A DNA stretch of 64,000 nucleotides. It comes from Cellulomonas wangsupingiae (GTDB taxonomy: Bacteria; Actinomycetota; Actinomycetes; Actinomycetales; Cellulomonadaceae). The notes below the pieces were generated by a model. The model did not search any database, was not told where the DNA came from, and saw only the letters and a program-made list of their open reading frames with translations. Of this stretch, positions 36,375 through 45,830 are shown piece by piece. The translations under genes and the position numbers were made by a program. The first letter of the stretch is position 1. Each line of letters opens with the position of its first letter. Location: positions 186,001-250,000 of the forward strand of contig NZ_CP101989.1 of assembly GCF_024508275.1 (NCBI RefSeq), read 5' to 3'.

Positions 36375-37346
36375 GTGACCCGCCCGACCGCTCGCGTCCT
36401 CGCGATGCTCGAGCTGCTCCAGACGGGCAGGCAGCGCACGGTGGCCGACCTCGCCGCCGTGCTCGGCGTCGACGAGCGCACGGTCCGCCGCTACGCCGAC
36501 CACCTCGCCGACCTCGGCATCCCCGTCGAGTCGCAGCGCGGCCGGTACGGCGGGTACCGGCTCGCGCCCGGCCACAAGCTGCCGCCGCTGATGCTCACGG
36601 ACGACGAGGCCGTGGCCGTCGTCCTGGGTCTCACGCTCGCGGAGCGTGCAGGCCTCGCCACCACCGGCAGCGTGGCGGCCGCCGGCGCGCTGGCCAAGGT
36701 GACGCGCGTCCTGCCGCGGGCCCTGAGCGGACGGATCGAGAGCCTGCTGTCGACCGCGCAGTTCACGGCGCCGGTCCGTGCTGCCGTGCCCGCCGGCACG
36801 GACACGCTCCTGCGTCTGGCCTCCGCCGCGCAGGCGCGCCGCACCGTCGCGATCGCGTACACCGCCTGGGACGGCCGGGAGTCGCGACGTGAGCTCGACG
36901 TCTACGGCGTGGTCCTGCACTCCGGCCGCTGGTACGTCACCGGGCTGGACCACGGTCGCGGCGAGGTGCGGACGTTCCGCCTGGACCGCATCGCCTCGGT
37001 CGGGCAGGCAGACGGCTCCTACGACGTGCCCGCCGACTTCGACGCGGGCGCGCAGGTGGTGGCGGGCATCGGGGCCGTGCGGTGGTCGCACGAGGTCGCC
37101 GTCGTGCTGCGGACCACCCTGGCGGAGGCGCGCGAGCAGCTGCCGGCCAGCGTGGGGCGCCTGAGCGAGCACGCCGACGGTGTCCTGCTCGAGGCGCGCG
37201 CGGAGCGCCTCGACGGCATGGCCCGCATGCTGGCCGGGCTCGGCTGGGACTTCGAGGTGGTGACCCCGGACGCGCTGCGGGACGAGATAGCGGTCCTGGC
37301 GGACCGCCTCCGGGCCGCTGCGGCACGCCGCGCCGCGCGTCCCTGA
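36375..37346 (+). CDS. YafY-type HTH-WYL transcriptional regulator
   Basis: 323 residues. N-terminal winged helix (RTVADLAAVLGVDERTVRRY, then RGRYGGYRL) and a WYL domain with RWYVTGLDHGRGEVRTFRLDRI, followed by the WCX extension. Family members bind nucleic acid or small ligands. GTG 36375 has GGAGGAGG immediately upstream; ATG 36327 gives a longer form with a weaker RBS. Confidence 0.88.
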   Translation: MTRPTARVLAMLELLQTGRQRTVADLAAVLGVDERTVRRYADHLADLGIPVESQRGRYGGYRLAPGHKLPPLMLTDDEAVAVVLGLTLAERAGLATTGSVAAAGALAKVTRVLPRALSGRIESLLSTAQFTAPVRAAVPAGTDTLLRLASAAQARRTVAIAYTAWDGRESRRELDVYGVVLHSGRWYVTGLDHGRGEVRTFRLDRIASVGQADGSYDVPADFDAGAQVVAGIGAVRWSHEVAVVLRTTLAEAREQLPASVGRLSEHADGVLLEARAERLDGMARMLAGLGWDFEVVTPDALRDEIAVLADRLRAAAARRAARP

Positions 37347-37449
37347 ACCGCATCGCTCCCCGGCGGCGAGGTGCTGACCTGGACGGATGTCCACGGACCG
37401 GGCACGAGCCGACGGCGTGGCCGGGTCGTCGGTGGCCTGCGGCCCGCCC

Positions 37450-37489
37450 TTGACGAATCCTCCTGTTCGCGTAGGTTAGGCGAGCCTCA
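37450..37489 (+). promoter_or_regulatory. Iron box (IdeR/DmdR) over the desferrioxamine promoter
   Basis: GTAGGTTAGGCGAGCCTCA at 37471-37489 agrees with the actinobacterial iron-box consensus TTAGGTTAGGCTAACCTAA at 15 of 19 positions. TTGACG at 37450 and TAGGTT at 37472 (16-bp spacing) would put the -10 box inside it, so iron-loaded IdeR/DmdR should block transcription. It lies 63 bp before desA. Confidence 0.82.
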
Positions 37490-37551
37490 CTTAGGCAGTC
37501 CTCACCACGCGTCCGTCCGCGGCACGCGTCCGTCCAGGGGGAGTACGACGC

Positions 37552-39006
37552 GTGCCCGAGCTGCTGTCCGCCGCGAGCGCCGACGCCTACGTCGACGCGC
37601 TGCGCGGCACCGTCGACCGGGTCGCGACCCGGTTCCGCACCACCACCCAGCCGTTCTCCGGCGCGAGCCGGGAGCACCTGCAGGCGCTCGTCGACGCGGT
37701 CGACCTCGACGGCCCCGGCTGCGGCACGCCCGCGGCGCTGCGGGAGGTCGACGAGCTGTTCGCGCAGCACGCCGTGTGGTTCCACGACCCCGCGTACACC
37801 GCCCACCTCAACTGCCCGGTCGCGCTGCCGGCCGTCGCGGCCGAGGCCGTGCTCGCGGCGGTCAACCCGAGCGTCGACACGTACGACCAGTCGACGGTCG
37901 GCACGCTCATGGAGCGCCGGCTCGTGGCGTGGACGGCGGGACGCGTCGGGTTCGTCGCCGGGGGCGGGGTCTTCACGTCGGGCGGGACGCAGTCGAACCT
38001 GCAGGCGCTGCTGGTCGCCCGCGAGCACGCCCTCGCGACGCGGCCCGGGGCGGTTCTTGCGGACCTCGTCGTCCTCGCGACCGCGTCCAGCCACTTCTCG
38101 GTGCAGCGGTCCGCGCGCCTCCTGGGTCTCGCGCCCGACGCGGTCCGCCTCGTGCCCGTCGACGAGCGCGGCCGCATGCGCCCCGACGCCCTGGCGATCG
38201 CGCTGCGGCACGTCGAGCGCGACGGCCGCCACCCCATGGCCGTCGTCGCCACCGCGGGCACCACCGACCGCGGCTGCGTCGACCCCCTCGCTGCCGTCGC
38301 GGACGCCTGCGACGCCGCCGACGTGTGGCTCCACGTCGACGCCGCGTACGGGTGCGGGCTGCTCGTCAGCCGTACGTGCCGGCACCTGCTCGACGGCGTC
38401 GAGCGCGCCCGCTCGGTGACCGTCGACTTCCACAAGGCGTTCTTCCAGCCTGTGTCGTCCTCCGCGCTGCTCGTGCGGCACGCGGCGGACCTGCGGCTCG
38501 TCGCGCACCACAACGACTACCTCAACCCTGCGGGCGAGGACGAGCCGAACCAGGTCGACGTGTCGCTGCAGACCACCCGCCGGTTCGACGCCCTCAAGCT
38601 GTGGGCGACGCTGCGCGCCCTCGGCCCGGACCGGCTGGGGGAGATGGTCGACGCGACCATCTCCCTGGCGGCCGCCGTGCACGACGTCGTCGACGCCGAC
38701 CCCGACCTGCGGCTGCTGTCGCCCACCGACCTGTCGACCGTGCTGTTCCGCTACCAGCCCGCCGGGCTCGACGACGCCCGCGCGGACGCCCTGGTCGGGC
38801 GCGTGCGGCGCGTCCTGTTCGACTCGGGCCGCGCGCTCGTCGCCCGCACCACGCTCGACGGCCGCCCGTGCCTCAAGCTCACGCTGCTCAACCCCGCGAC
38901 CACGGTCGACGACGTCCGCGGCGTGCTGGACCTCGTGCGGCAGACCGCCGCCGCGCTCCTCGAGGGCGAGGAGCTGCTCCGCCAGGACGAGGCGGTGGCC
39001 CGGTGA
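37552..39006 (+). CDS. desA: PLP-dependent lysine decarboxylase, desferrioxamine biosynthesis
   Basis: 484 residues, group II pyridoxal-phosphate decarboxylase. Converts L-lysine to cadaverine, the backbone of desferrioxamines. The PLP-binding lysine is Lys295 in VDFHKAFFQP, with HVDAAYGCG upstream. GTG 37552 follows GGGGGAG. It opens a tightly overlapping operon under the iron box. Confidence 0.93.
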   Translation: MPELLSAASADAYVDALRGTVDRVATRFRTTTQPFSGASREHLQALVDAVDLDGPGCGTPAALREVDELFAQHAVWFHDPAYTAHLNCPVALPAVAAEAVLAAVNPSVDTYDQSTVGTLMERRLVAWTAGRVGFVAGGGVFTSGGTQSNLQALLVAREHALATRPGAVLADLVVLATASSHFSVQRSARLLGLAPDAVRLVPVDERGRMRPDALAIALRHVERDGRHPMAVVATAGTTDRGCVDPLAAVADACDAADVWLHVDAAYGCGLLVSRTCRHLLDGVERARSVTVDFHKAFFQPVSSSALLVRHAADLRLVAHHNDYLNPAGEDEPNQVDVSLQTTRRFDALKLWATLRALGPDRLGEMVDATISLAAAVHDVVDADPDLRLLSPTDLSTVLFRYQPAGLDDARADALVGRVRRVLFDSGRALVARTTLDGRPCLKLTLLNPATTVDDVRGVLDLVRQTAAALLEGEELLRQDEAVAR

Positions 39007-40361
39007 CCGCGCGCGCGACCGTCCGTCCCGACGCCCCCGTGCACGACGTCGTCGGCGTCGGCATCGGCCCGTTCAACCTGGGCCTGGCCGCGCTCGCGGA
39101 CCCGCTCGATCTCGACACCGTCTTCCTCGACCGCGCCCCGGAGTTCCGCTGGCACCCCGGCATGATGCTCGACGGTGCGACCATCCAGGTGCCGTTCCTC
39201 GCGGACCTCGTGACGATGGCCGACCCCACCAGCCCGTACTCGTTCCTCGCGTGGCTCAAGGCCACGGGGCGGCTGTACCCGTTCTACATCCGCGAGAGCT
39301 TCTACCCGCTGCGGGCGGAGTACGACGCGTACTGCCGCTGGGTCGCGCAGCAGCTCACGAGCCTGCGCTGGGGCCGCGACGTGACGGCGGTCGAGGTCGA
39401 CCCGCACGACGACGACCTCTACGTCGTGCACGCCCGTACCGCGGACGGCGTCGAGCAGTACCGCACGCGGCACGTCGTCCTGGGAGTCGGCACCCAGCCC
39501 GTGGTGCCGGCCGCGCTGCGAGGGCTCGACGGGCCTGTCGTCCACTCGTCGCAGTACCTGCCGCACCGCGACCGGCTGCGCGCCGCCGGGTCGGTGACGG
39601 TCGTCGGGTCCGGCCAGTCGGCTGCCGAGATCTACCGCGACCTGCTCGACGCGACCGGCCCCGGCGGTCCGCGCCTGGACTGGGTGACGCGCTCGCCGCG
39701 GTTCTTCCCGATGGAGTACACGAAGCTGACGCTGGAGATGACGTCGCCGGAGTACACGGACCACTTCCACGCCCTGCCCACGGCCCTGCGCGACCGCCTG
39801 GCGCGCGAGCAGCGCGGCCTGTCCAAGGGCATCAGTGCTTCCCTCGTCGACGACATCTACGACACCCTCTACCGCATGAGCGCCGCCGGGCCCGTGCCGA
39901 CGACCCTGCTGACCGACACCGAGGTGCGCGAGGCGGTGTGGGACGGTGAGCGCTACTTGCTGCGGCTGCACCACGCGCAGCTCGGCGTCGAGCACGAGCG
40001 CACGACCGAGGCGCTGGTGCTGGCCACGGGCTACGCCGCCCGCACGCCCGCCGCGCTCGCGCCCATCGCCGAGCGCCTCGACCACGACGAGCACGGGCGC
40101 CTGGCGGTCGGGCGGGACTACTCCGTCGACGGCGGCCGCCGCCGCGTGTTCGTCCAGAACGGCGAGGAGCACACGCACGGCGTCACCGCGCCGGACCTGG
40201 GCTTCGGTGCGTGGCGGTCGTCCACGATCCTCGCCGCGGTGTGCGGCCGGGAGGTGTACCCGCGCGAGCAGCGCATCGCGTTCCAGGAGTTCGGGATGCC
40301 GACGGACGGCGCACCGGCGCCCGCCGGGACGGTCGCGCTCGCGGGCGGGGTGGCGCGGTGA
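39003..40361 (+). CDS. desB: FAD-dependent cadaverine/lysine N-hydroxylase
   Basis: 452 residues. N-hydroxylates cadaverine using FAD, NADPH and O2. The FAD motif GVGIGPFNLGLA and NADPH motif VVGSGQSAAEIYRD are typical of SidA/IucD/DesB monooxygenases; PFLADLVTMADPTSPYSFL is the family signature. Overlaps desA by 4 bp (GTGA). Confidence 0.93.
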   Translation: MTARATVRPDAPVHDVVGVGIGPFNLGLAALADPLDLDTVFLDRAPEFRWHPGMMLDGATIQVPFLADLVTMADPTSPYSFLAWLKATGRLYPFYIRESFYPLRAEYDAYCRWVAQQLTSLRWGRDVTAVEVDPHDDDLYVVHARTADGVEQYRTRHVVLGVGTQPVVPAALRGLDGPVVHSSQYLPHRDRLRAAGSVTVVGSGQSAAEIYRDLLDATGPGGPRLDWVTRSPRFFPMEYTKLTLEMTSPEYTDHFHALPTALRDRLAREQRGLSKGISASLVDDIYDTLYRMSAAGPVPTTLLTDTEVREAVWDGERYLLRLHHAQLGVEHERTTEALVLATGYAARTPAALAPIAERLDHDEHGRLAVGRDYSVDGGRRRVFVQNGEEHTHGVTAPDLGFGAWRSSTILAAVCGREVYPREQRIAFQEFGMPTDGAPAPAGTVALAGGVAR

Positions 40362-40987
40362 CCACGTGGCGGTCCATGCAGACCGAGCCGCTGTCGGCGC
40401 AGACGGTCCGCGACGAGGCGTGGAAGCGCATCGGGCCCGTGCGGCTCGACCGCGTCGTGCCCGAGCGCGACTCGCTGGTGCTGCACCACTGGCTGACGCA
40501 CCCCGCGTCGGCGTTCTGGCGCATGACCGACCTCGGGCTCGACGACGTCCTGGCCTACGAGCAGCGCCTCGCCGCCTCGACGGACGAGCACGCCTGGATC
40601 GGCCGCGTCGCGGGCCGTCCCACGTTCATGGTCGAGACGTACGACCCGGCGCGCGTGCTGCTCAAGGGCCTGTATCGGGCACGCGCGGGCGACGTCGGGA
40701 TGCACCTGCTCGTCGCACCGCCGCAGGGCGCGCCCCTGCACGGCCTCACCGACGCCGTCATGGCCGCGACCCTGCGGTTCTGCTTCGGCACGCTGCGCGC
40801 GCAGCGCGTCGTCGTCGAGCCCGACGTGCGCAACACCGCCATCGCCGCCAAGAACGCCGCCGCGGGCTTCCGCGTGGTGCGCGAGATCGAGCTGCCCGGC
40901 AAGCGCGCGGCGCTGTCCGTGTGCACGCGCGAGGACTTCGCGACCAGCCGGCTCGGCGCCGCCACGACCCACCAGGAGCACCGGTGA
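40358..40987 (+). CDS. desC: N-hydroxycadaverine acyltransferase
   Basis: 209 residues of the IucB/GNAT-like siderophore acyltransferase family. Transfers acetyl or succinyl from CoA to N-hydroxycadaverine, making the hydroxamate. GDVGMHLLVAPPQG and VEPDVRNTAIAAKNAAAGFR are the acyl-CoA-site signatures. Overlaps desB by 4 bp (GTGA). Confidence 0.92.
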   Translation: MTTWRSMQTEPLSAQTVRDEAWKRIGPVRLDRVVPERDSLVLHHWLTHPASAFWRMTDLGLDDVLAYEQRLAASTDEHAWIGRVAGRPTFMVETYDPARVLLKGLYRARAGDVGMHLLVAPPQGAPLHGLTDAVMAATLRFCFGTLRAQRVVVEPDVRNTAIAAKNAAAGFRVVREIELPGKRAALSVCTREDFATSRLGAATTHQEHR

Positions 40988-42927
40988 CGCTCACCGACCT
41001 TCCCGTCGCGCCGCCCGCGGCGCCGCACCCCGCGGACGGGCCCACCCACCGTCCGCCGCACCCCGCGGACCACCTGACGCCCGAGCACCTGGAGGCGGCC
41101 CAGCGGCACCTCGTCACCAAGGCCCTCGCGGAGCTCGCGCACGAGCGGCTCCTGGCCCCGGCGCTCGACCGCGCGGCCACCGCAGGCCCGCAGGGCGAAC
41201 GGGCGTACGTCCTCGCGCTCGACCCCCCCGGCGGCCGCACGGTGTACCGGTTCCGCGCCCGCCGCCTGGCCCTCGAGCACTGGGCGGTCGACGGCGCGAC
41301 CGTGACCCGGGAGGTCGCCGGGCGACCCGCGCCGCTCGACGTGCTGGACCTGGTGCTCGAGCTGCAGCCCTTGCTGGGCATCGACGACGACCTGCTCGCC
41401 GTGTACCTGGAGGAGCTGTCCGCGACGCTCGCGAGCAACGCGTACCGGCGTGCGCACGGCGGCCCGACCAGCGCCGACCTGCTGCACGCCGACCTGGCGA
41501 CCGTCGAGCAGGCCATGACCGAGGGGCACCCGTCGTTCGTGGCGAACAACGGGCGGATCGGCTTCGGCGTCGCCGAGCACGACGCCTACGCCCCCGAGGC
41601 GGGCCGGCCCGTGCGCCTGGTGTGGCTCGCCGCGCGGCGCGCGCTCAGCCACGTCGCCACCGGCGCGGGGCTCACGGAGGACGCGCTGTACCGGCACGAG
41701 CTCGACGCCCCCACCCGCGCGCGGTTCGAGGGGCGGCTGCGGGACCTGGGCCTCGACCCCGCCGACTACCGGTACCTGCCCGTGCACCCGTGGCAGTGGG
41801 AGCACCGCGTGGCCGTGACGTTCGCCCCCGACGTCGCGCGCCGCGACCTCGTCCTGCTGGGGGAGTCCGACGACACCTACCGCGCGCAGCAGTCGATCCG
41901 CACGTTCCTCAACGTCGACCGCCCGGACCGGCACTACGTGAAGACGGCCCTCGCGATCCAGAACATGGGGTTCCTGCGCGGGCTGTCACCGGCGTACATG
42001 CGCGCGACGCCCGCGATCAACGACTGGGTCGCGGACCTCGTGGACACCGACCCCGAGCTCGTCGGGTGCGGCGTCCGCGTCCTGCGCGAGCGCGCGTCCG
42101 TCGGGTACACGGGCGACGTCTACCACCGCACGCCGCGCCCCAACGCGCACCGCAAGATGCTCGCGGCGCTGTGGCGCGAGCAGCCGTTCGCGTACCTCGC
42201 CCCCGGGCAGCGCGCGACGACGATGGCCGCGCTGCTGCACCGGGACGCCGCGGGCGACGCGTTCGCGACGGTCGCCGTCCGCGCGTCCGGGCTCGACCCG
42301 GCCGACTGGCTGCGCGCCTACCTGCGCGTCTACCTGCGCCCGCTCGTGCACTGCCTGCGCGCCCACGACCTGGCGTTCATGCCGCACGGCGAGAACGTGC
42401 TGCTCGTGTGGCAGGACCACGTGCCCGTCGGCGCGCTGCTCAAGGACATCGGCGAGGAGGTCGCGGTGCTGTCCGACCGGCCCCTGCCGGCCGCGGTGCA
42501 GCGCATCCGCGCCGTCGTCGACGACGACGAGAAGGCGCTGGCGATCTTCACGGACGTGCTCGACGGCGTGCTGCGGCACCTCGCCGCGGTGCTCGTCACC
42601 GACGGCGTGCTCACCGAGGGCACGTTCTGGGGTGTCGTCGCCGAGACGATCGACGCCCATGCCGCGGACCACCCCGACCTGGCGTCGGGCGTCGACCTGC
42701 GCGCCTCGCGGTTCGCGCACTCCTGCCTCAACCGGCTGCAGCTGCGCAACACGCTGCAGATGGTCGACCTGGCCGACCAGTCGTCGTCGCTCATCTACGC
42801 CGGGACGCTCGCCAACCCGGTCGCGCGCGGCGCCGTCGCCGGGCAGGACGACGACCGGACGGGTGGCGCGGGCGGGCCGACCGCCGAGGCACCGGCCGCG
42901 GCGCGCGCGACCCGCGAGACTGCCTGA
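40984..42927 (+). CDS. desD: NIS synthetase, IucA/IucC family (DesD)
   Basis: 647 residues. ATP-dependent condensation and macrocyclisation of hydroxamate units into desferrioxamine E or B. Family motifs: EGHPSFVANNGRIGFG, PVHPWQWEHRV and FMPHGENVLLV, with the Ferric-iron-transporter-like C-terminal domain. Its C-terminal ~25 residues are Gly/Ala-rich. Overlaps desC by 4 bp (GTGA). Confidence 0.94.
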   Translation: MTLTDLPVAPPAAPHPADGPTHRPPHPADHLTPEHLEAAQRHLVTKALAELAHERLLAPALDRAATAGPQGERAYVLALDPPGGRTVYRFRARRLALEHWAVDGATVTREVAGRPAPLDVLDLVLELQPLLGIDDDLLAVYLEELSATLASNAYRRAHGGPTSADLLHADLATVEQAMTEGHPSFVANNGRIGFGVAEHDAYAPEAGRPVRLVWLAARRALSHVATGAGLTEDALYRHELDAPTRARFEGRLRDLGLDPADYRYLPVHPWQWEHRVAVTFAPDVARRDLVLLGESDDTYRAQQSIRTFLNVDRPDRHYVKTALAIQNMGFLRGLSPAYMRATPAINDWVADLVDTDPELVGCGVRVLRERASVGYTGDVYHRTPRPNAHRKMLAALWREQPFAYLAPGQRATTMAALLHRDAAGDAFATVAVRASGLDPADWLRAYLRVYLRPLVHCLRAHDLAFMPHGENVLLVWQDHVPVGALLKDIGEEVAVLSDRPLPAAVQRIRAVVDDDEKALAIFTDVLDGVLRHLAAVLVTDGVLTEGTFWGVVAETIDAHAADHPDLASGVDLRASRFAHSCLNRLQLRNTLQMVDLADQSSSLIYAGTLANPVARGAVAGQDDDRTGGAGGPTAEAPAAARATRETA

Positions 42928-42928
42928 C

Positions 42929-45115
42929 GTGACGTTCGAGGTCTTCCGCGACGCGTGGGGCGTGCCGCACGTCCGCGCGTCCGACGAGCTCGCGCTCGCG
43001 TACGGCCAGGGCTGGGTGACGGCCCGCGACCGCACGTGGCAGGTGCAGACGGACCGGTGGCGCGCCGAGGCCCGGCTGGCGGAGCACATCGGTGACGGCG
43101 GCATCGCGTGGGACGTCGTCGCGCACCGCCTGGGGCTGCCGGGTCTGGCGCAGCGTGCGTACGCCGCGCTCGGCGACGACGACCGGGCGTGGGTCGACGC
43201 GTACACCGCCGGGGTCGACGCTGGGCTCGCGTCGGCACCGCGGCCGGTCGAGGTCGACGAGCTCGACCGCGTGCTCGGCGGCAGCACGCCGGACGACCCG
43301 TGGCCGGCGTGGGCGCCGCTCGGGATCTTCCTCGCCGACCACGCGCTGTTCTCGACGTTCCCGCGGGTGCTGTGGCACGACCACGTCGTGCGGGCCGCGC
43401 GGTACGCGCCGAACACCGGGCTCGCCGACGTCGACCCGCCCGACCTCGTGCGGCTCTTCGACCCGGCGTCCGACGGGCCGACCAGCGGCTCCAACGCCTG
43501 GGCCCTGCACGGCTCGCGCACGGACTCCGGGGCGCCGCTGCTCGCGGGCGACCCGCACCGCGTCCTCGAGCTGCCCGGCCCCTACCAGCAGATCCGTCTG
43601 GCGTGCCCGGAGTACGACGTGCTCGGTCTGGCGTTCCCCGGCGTCCCCGGGCTGCCGCACTTCGGCCACACCGGGGACGCCGCGTGGGGCATCACCAACG
43701 CCGTCGCGCACGCCACCGAGGTGTACCGCGAGTTGCTGCTGACCCGCGACGACGGCCGCTGGGAGGCGATCGGCCCGCAGGGCGTGGAGCCCGTCGCCTC
43801 CCGCGCCGTGCAGGTGCGGGTGCGCGGCGGGGAGCCGCTGACGGTCGACGTCCTGGAGACCGCCCGGGGGCCCGTCGTGGTGCGGGGCATGCCGCCGGGA
43901 CGTCCCGTCGACCAGGACGGCGTCGTCACCGGGGCCCTGCCGCGCGCCGGGCTCGAGGAGGCGCGGTCCGTGCGGCTGCAGGCGCAGGTCGACGCCGACC
44001 TCGGGTTCGCGTGCTTGCGTCCGTTGCTGCGCGCCCGCACCGCGCACGACGTCGCCGCCGCGCTCGCGGGCTGGGTCGACCCCGTCAACCGCGTCCTGGC
44101 CGCCGACTCGGCCGGGATGGTGCTGACGTTCGACGCGGGCCGCGTGGCCGACCGCGCCCCGGACGACCGCCTGCTGTCGCTGCACGCGTGGGACCCCACG
44201 CACGCCCCGCGCCCGTGGCGCGTCCTGGCCGCGCCGCGCGAGGTCACGGACGTCGCCGTCGACGCGAACGAGCGACCGGCCGCCGCGGAGCGTGACCACG
44301 GCAGCGTCCACGCACCGGACCGCGCGGCGCGCATCGCGCACCTGCTCGCGGGACGCCCCCTGTGGCGCATCGACGACCTGGGCGACGTCCACGGCGACAC
44401 GCACTGGGCGGGCGCCGGACGGCTGCTGCGGTACGCCGCCGACCTCGACGGCCTGAGCCCTGCGGCCGCCGCGGTCCGGGACCGGCTGCTCGCGTGGGAC
44501 CTGCACCTGGACGCGGACTCCGCCGAGGCGGCCCTGCTCGCCGACCTGCGCGCCGCCCTGGTCGCGCGTCTCGTCGAGGAGCCCGCCCTCCGCGCGCTCG
44601 ACGTTCCGCACCACGCCGGCCCCGCGTTCGACGCGTGGTTCGGCCTGCGGGGGCGCGTGGGCGCGGCCCTGACCGCACTCCTCGGCCGCGCCGACCTCGG
44701 GATCGACGGGCCCGCGCACGTGCGGGCCGCGCTGGAGGAGGTCGCCGCCCGCGCGGACGGCGGGACCTGGGGCGCCCGGCACACTGTCCTCCCGGCGCAC
44801 GTGCTGGCCGACGTCCCGGGCACGACCGTGCCGTCCGTGCCCGCGCTGCCGCTCGGCGGCGACCAGGACACCGTGCGGTGCACCGGGTCGGTGCCGGGCG
44901 TGACGGACCGTGCGTTCCGCGGGTCGGTCGCACGGTGGGTGTGGGACCTGGGCGACCGGTCGCGCAGCCGCTGGGGCGTGCCGTTCGGCAGCAGCGGCGA
45001 CCCGCGCAGCCCGCACTTCGCGGACCAGCACCCGACCTGGGCGGCGGCGGGCACCGTCGAGGTGGTCACCGACTGGGCGCTGCTGACGCCCGAGCGGGCG
45101 GTGGTGGGGGAGTGA
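42929..45115 (+). CDS. Penicillin-acylase-family protein in desferrioxamine operon (DesG-like)
   Basis: 728 residues, Ntn-hydrolase fold. Autocatalytic cleavage at Gly187-Ser188 in TSGSNAWAL would create the N-terminal serine nucleophile. It starts directly at VTFEVFRDAWGVPHVRA without a signal peptide, unlike exported penicillin acylases. It follows desD by one base and precedes an acyltransferase. Streptomyces gene clusters carrying desG (penicillin amidase) and desH (acyltransferase) have been linked to aryl-acylated desferrioxamines, the most attractive role here; siderophore hydrolysis for iron release is the alternative. Confidence 0.82.
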   Translation: MTFEVFRDAWGVPHVRASDELALAYGQGWVTARDRTWQVQTDRWRAEARLAEHIGDGGIAWDVVAHRLGLPGLAQRAYAALGDDDRAWVDAYTAGVDAGLASAPRPVEVDELDRVLGGSTPDDPWPAWAPLGIFLADHALFSTFPRVLWHDHVVRAARYAPNTGLADVDPPDLVRLFDPASDGPTSGSNAWALHGSRTDSGAPLLAGDPHRVLELPGPYQQIRLACPEYDVLGLAFPGVPGLPHFGHTGDAAWGITNAVAHATEVYRELLLTRDDGRWEAIGPQGVEPVASRAVQVRVRGGEPLTVDVLETARGPVVVRGMPPGRPVDQDGVVTGALPRAGLEEARSVRLQAQVDADLGFACLRPLLRARTAHDVAAALAGWVDPVNRVLAADSAGMVLTFDAGRVADRAPDDRLLSLHAWDPTHAPRPWRVLAAPREVTDVAVDANERPAAAERDHGSVHAPDRAARIAHLLAGRPLWRIDDLGDVHGDTHWAGAGRLLRYAADLDGLSPAAAAVRDRLLAWDLHLDADSAEAALLADLRAALVARLVEEPALRALDVPHHAGPAFDAWFGLRGRVGAALTALLGRADLGIDGPAHVRAALEEVAARADGGTWGARHTVLPAHVLADVPGTTVPSVPALPLGGDQDTVRCTGSVPGVTDRAFRGSVARWVWDLGDRSRSRWGVPFGSSGDPRSPHFADQHPTWAAAGTVEVVTDWALLTPERAVVGE

Positions 45116-45777
45116 AGGACGTCGGCCTGACGGCGCGGTGGGCCGGCCTGCCCGGCGGGACGGTCGTCGACGAGCGCACCGTCGACGGCCTCGGCCGCCT
45201 GACGACCACCGTGCTCGACCTCGACGCCGACGTGCCGACGCTGCACGCGTGGTGCACGGCCCGCGGCACGGCGTTCTGGGGCCTGGCCGACCTCGGCGTC
45301 GACGAGCTGCGGGCCACCTACGCGGGGGTCGCCACGGTCGACCACCACCACGCCCTGCTCGTGCGGGCCGACGGGACGCCCGTCGCGCTGGTGCAGGCGT
45401 ACGAGCCCGCGCACGACCCGGTGGGCGACGTCTACGACGTGCGGGCCGGTGACCTGGGCATGCACGTGCTCGTCGGCGCGCGGCCGCCGCAGGTCCGCCC
45501 GGGCACGGCCTACGCGCACCGGCTCGTGCCCGCCGTCGCGCAGGTGCTCGCGGACGCGACCGGTGCGACGCGGGTCGTCGGCGAGCCCGACGCGCGCAAC
45601 GCGGCGATGCTGCGCGTGGCCGAGCGCTCGGGCGCCGTCCTCGGCCCCGAGGTCGACCTGCCGACCAAGCGCGCCCGCCTGACCTTCTGGCACCCGGACC
45701 CCTGCCCACCCCCCACCGCCGAGCGCGGTACTCGACCGCCGAGCGCGGGGGAAACGAGTACCGCGCTCGACGGCTGA
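45112..45777 (+). CDS. Second siderophore acyltransferase (DesH-like), C-terminus from repeat
   Basis: 221 residues. Related to DesC in its core: GDLGMHVLVGARPPQ and VGEPDARNAAMLRVAERSGA match the acyl-CoA region. It overlaps the penicillin-acylase gene by 4 bp (GTGA). Probably an alternative acyl donor specificity. Its last ~21 residues (TAERGTRPPSAGETSTALDG) are encoded by a family 2 palindromic repeat that carries the stop codon; the native end has evidently been lost. Confidence 0.8.
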   Translation: MKDVGLTARWAGLPGGTVVDERTVDGLGRLTTTVLDLDADVPTLHAWCTARGTAFWGLADLGVDELRATYAGVATVDHHHALLVRADGTPVALVQAYEPAHDPVGDVYDVRAGDLGMHVLVGARPPQVRPGTAYAHRLVPAVAQVLADATGATRVVGEPDARNAAMLRVAERSGAVLGPEVDLPTKRARLTFWHPDPCPPPTAERGTRPPSAGETSTALDG

Positions 45778-45793
45778 GTACCGCGCTCGGCGG
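45717..45793. repeat. Interspersed palindromic repeat, family 2, copy C
   Basis: Starts inside the desH-like gene and provides its end. CCGCCGAGCGCGG and its partner CCGCGCTCGACGG flank GGGAAACGAGTA, and outer arms repeat the same sequence. Almost identical to copy B at 26026, 20 kb away. Confidence 0.75.
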
Positions 45794-45830
45794 GCGGGTG
45801 CCGCTCGGCGGGCGGGTGCCGCCCGCGCGG

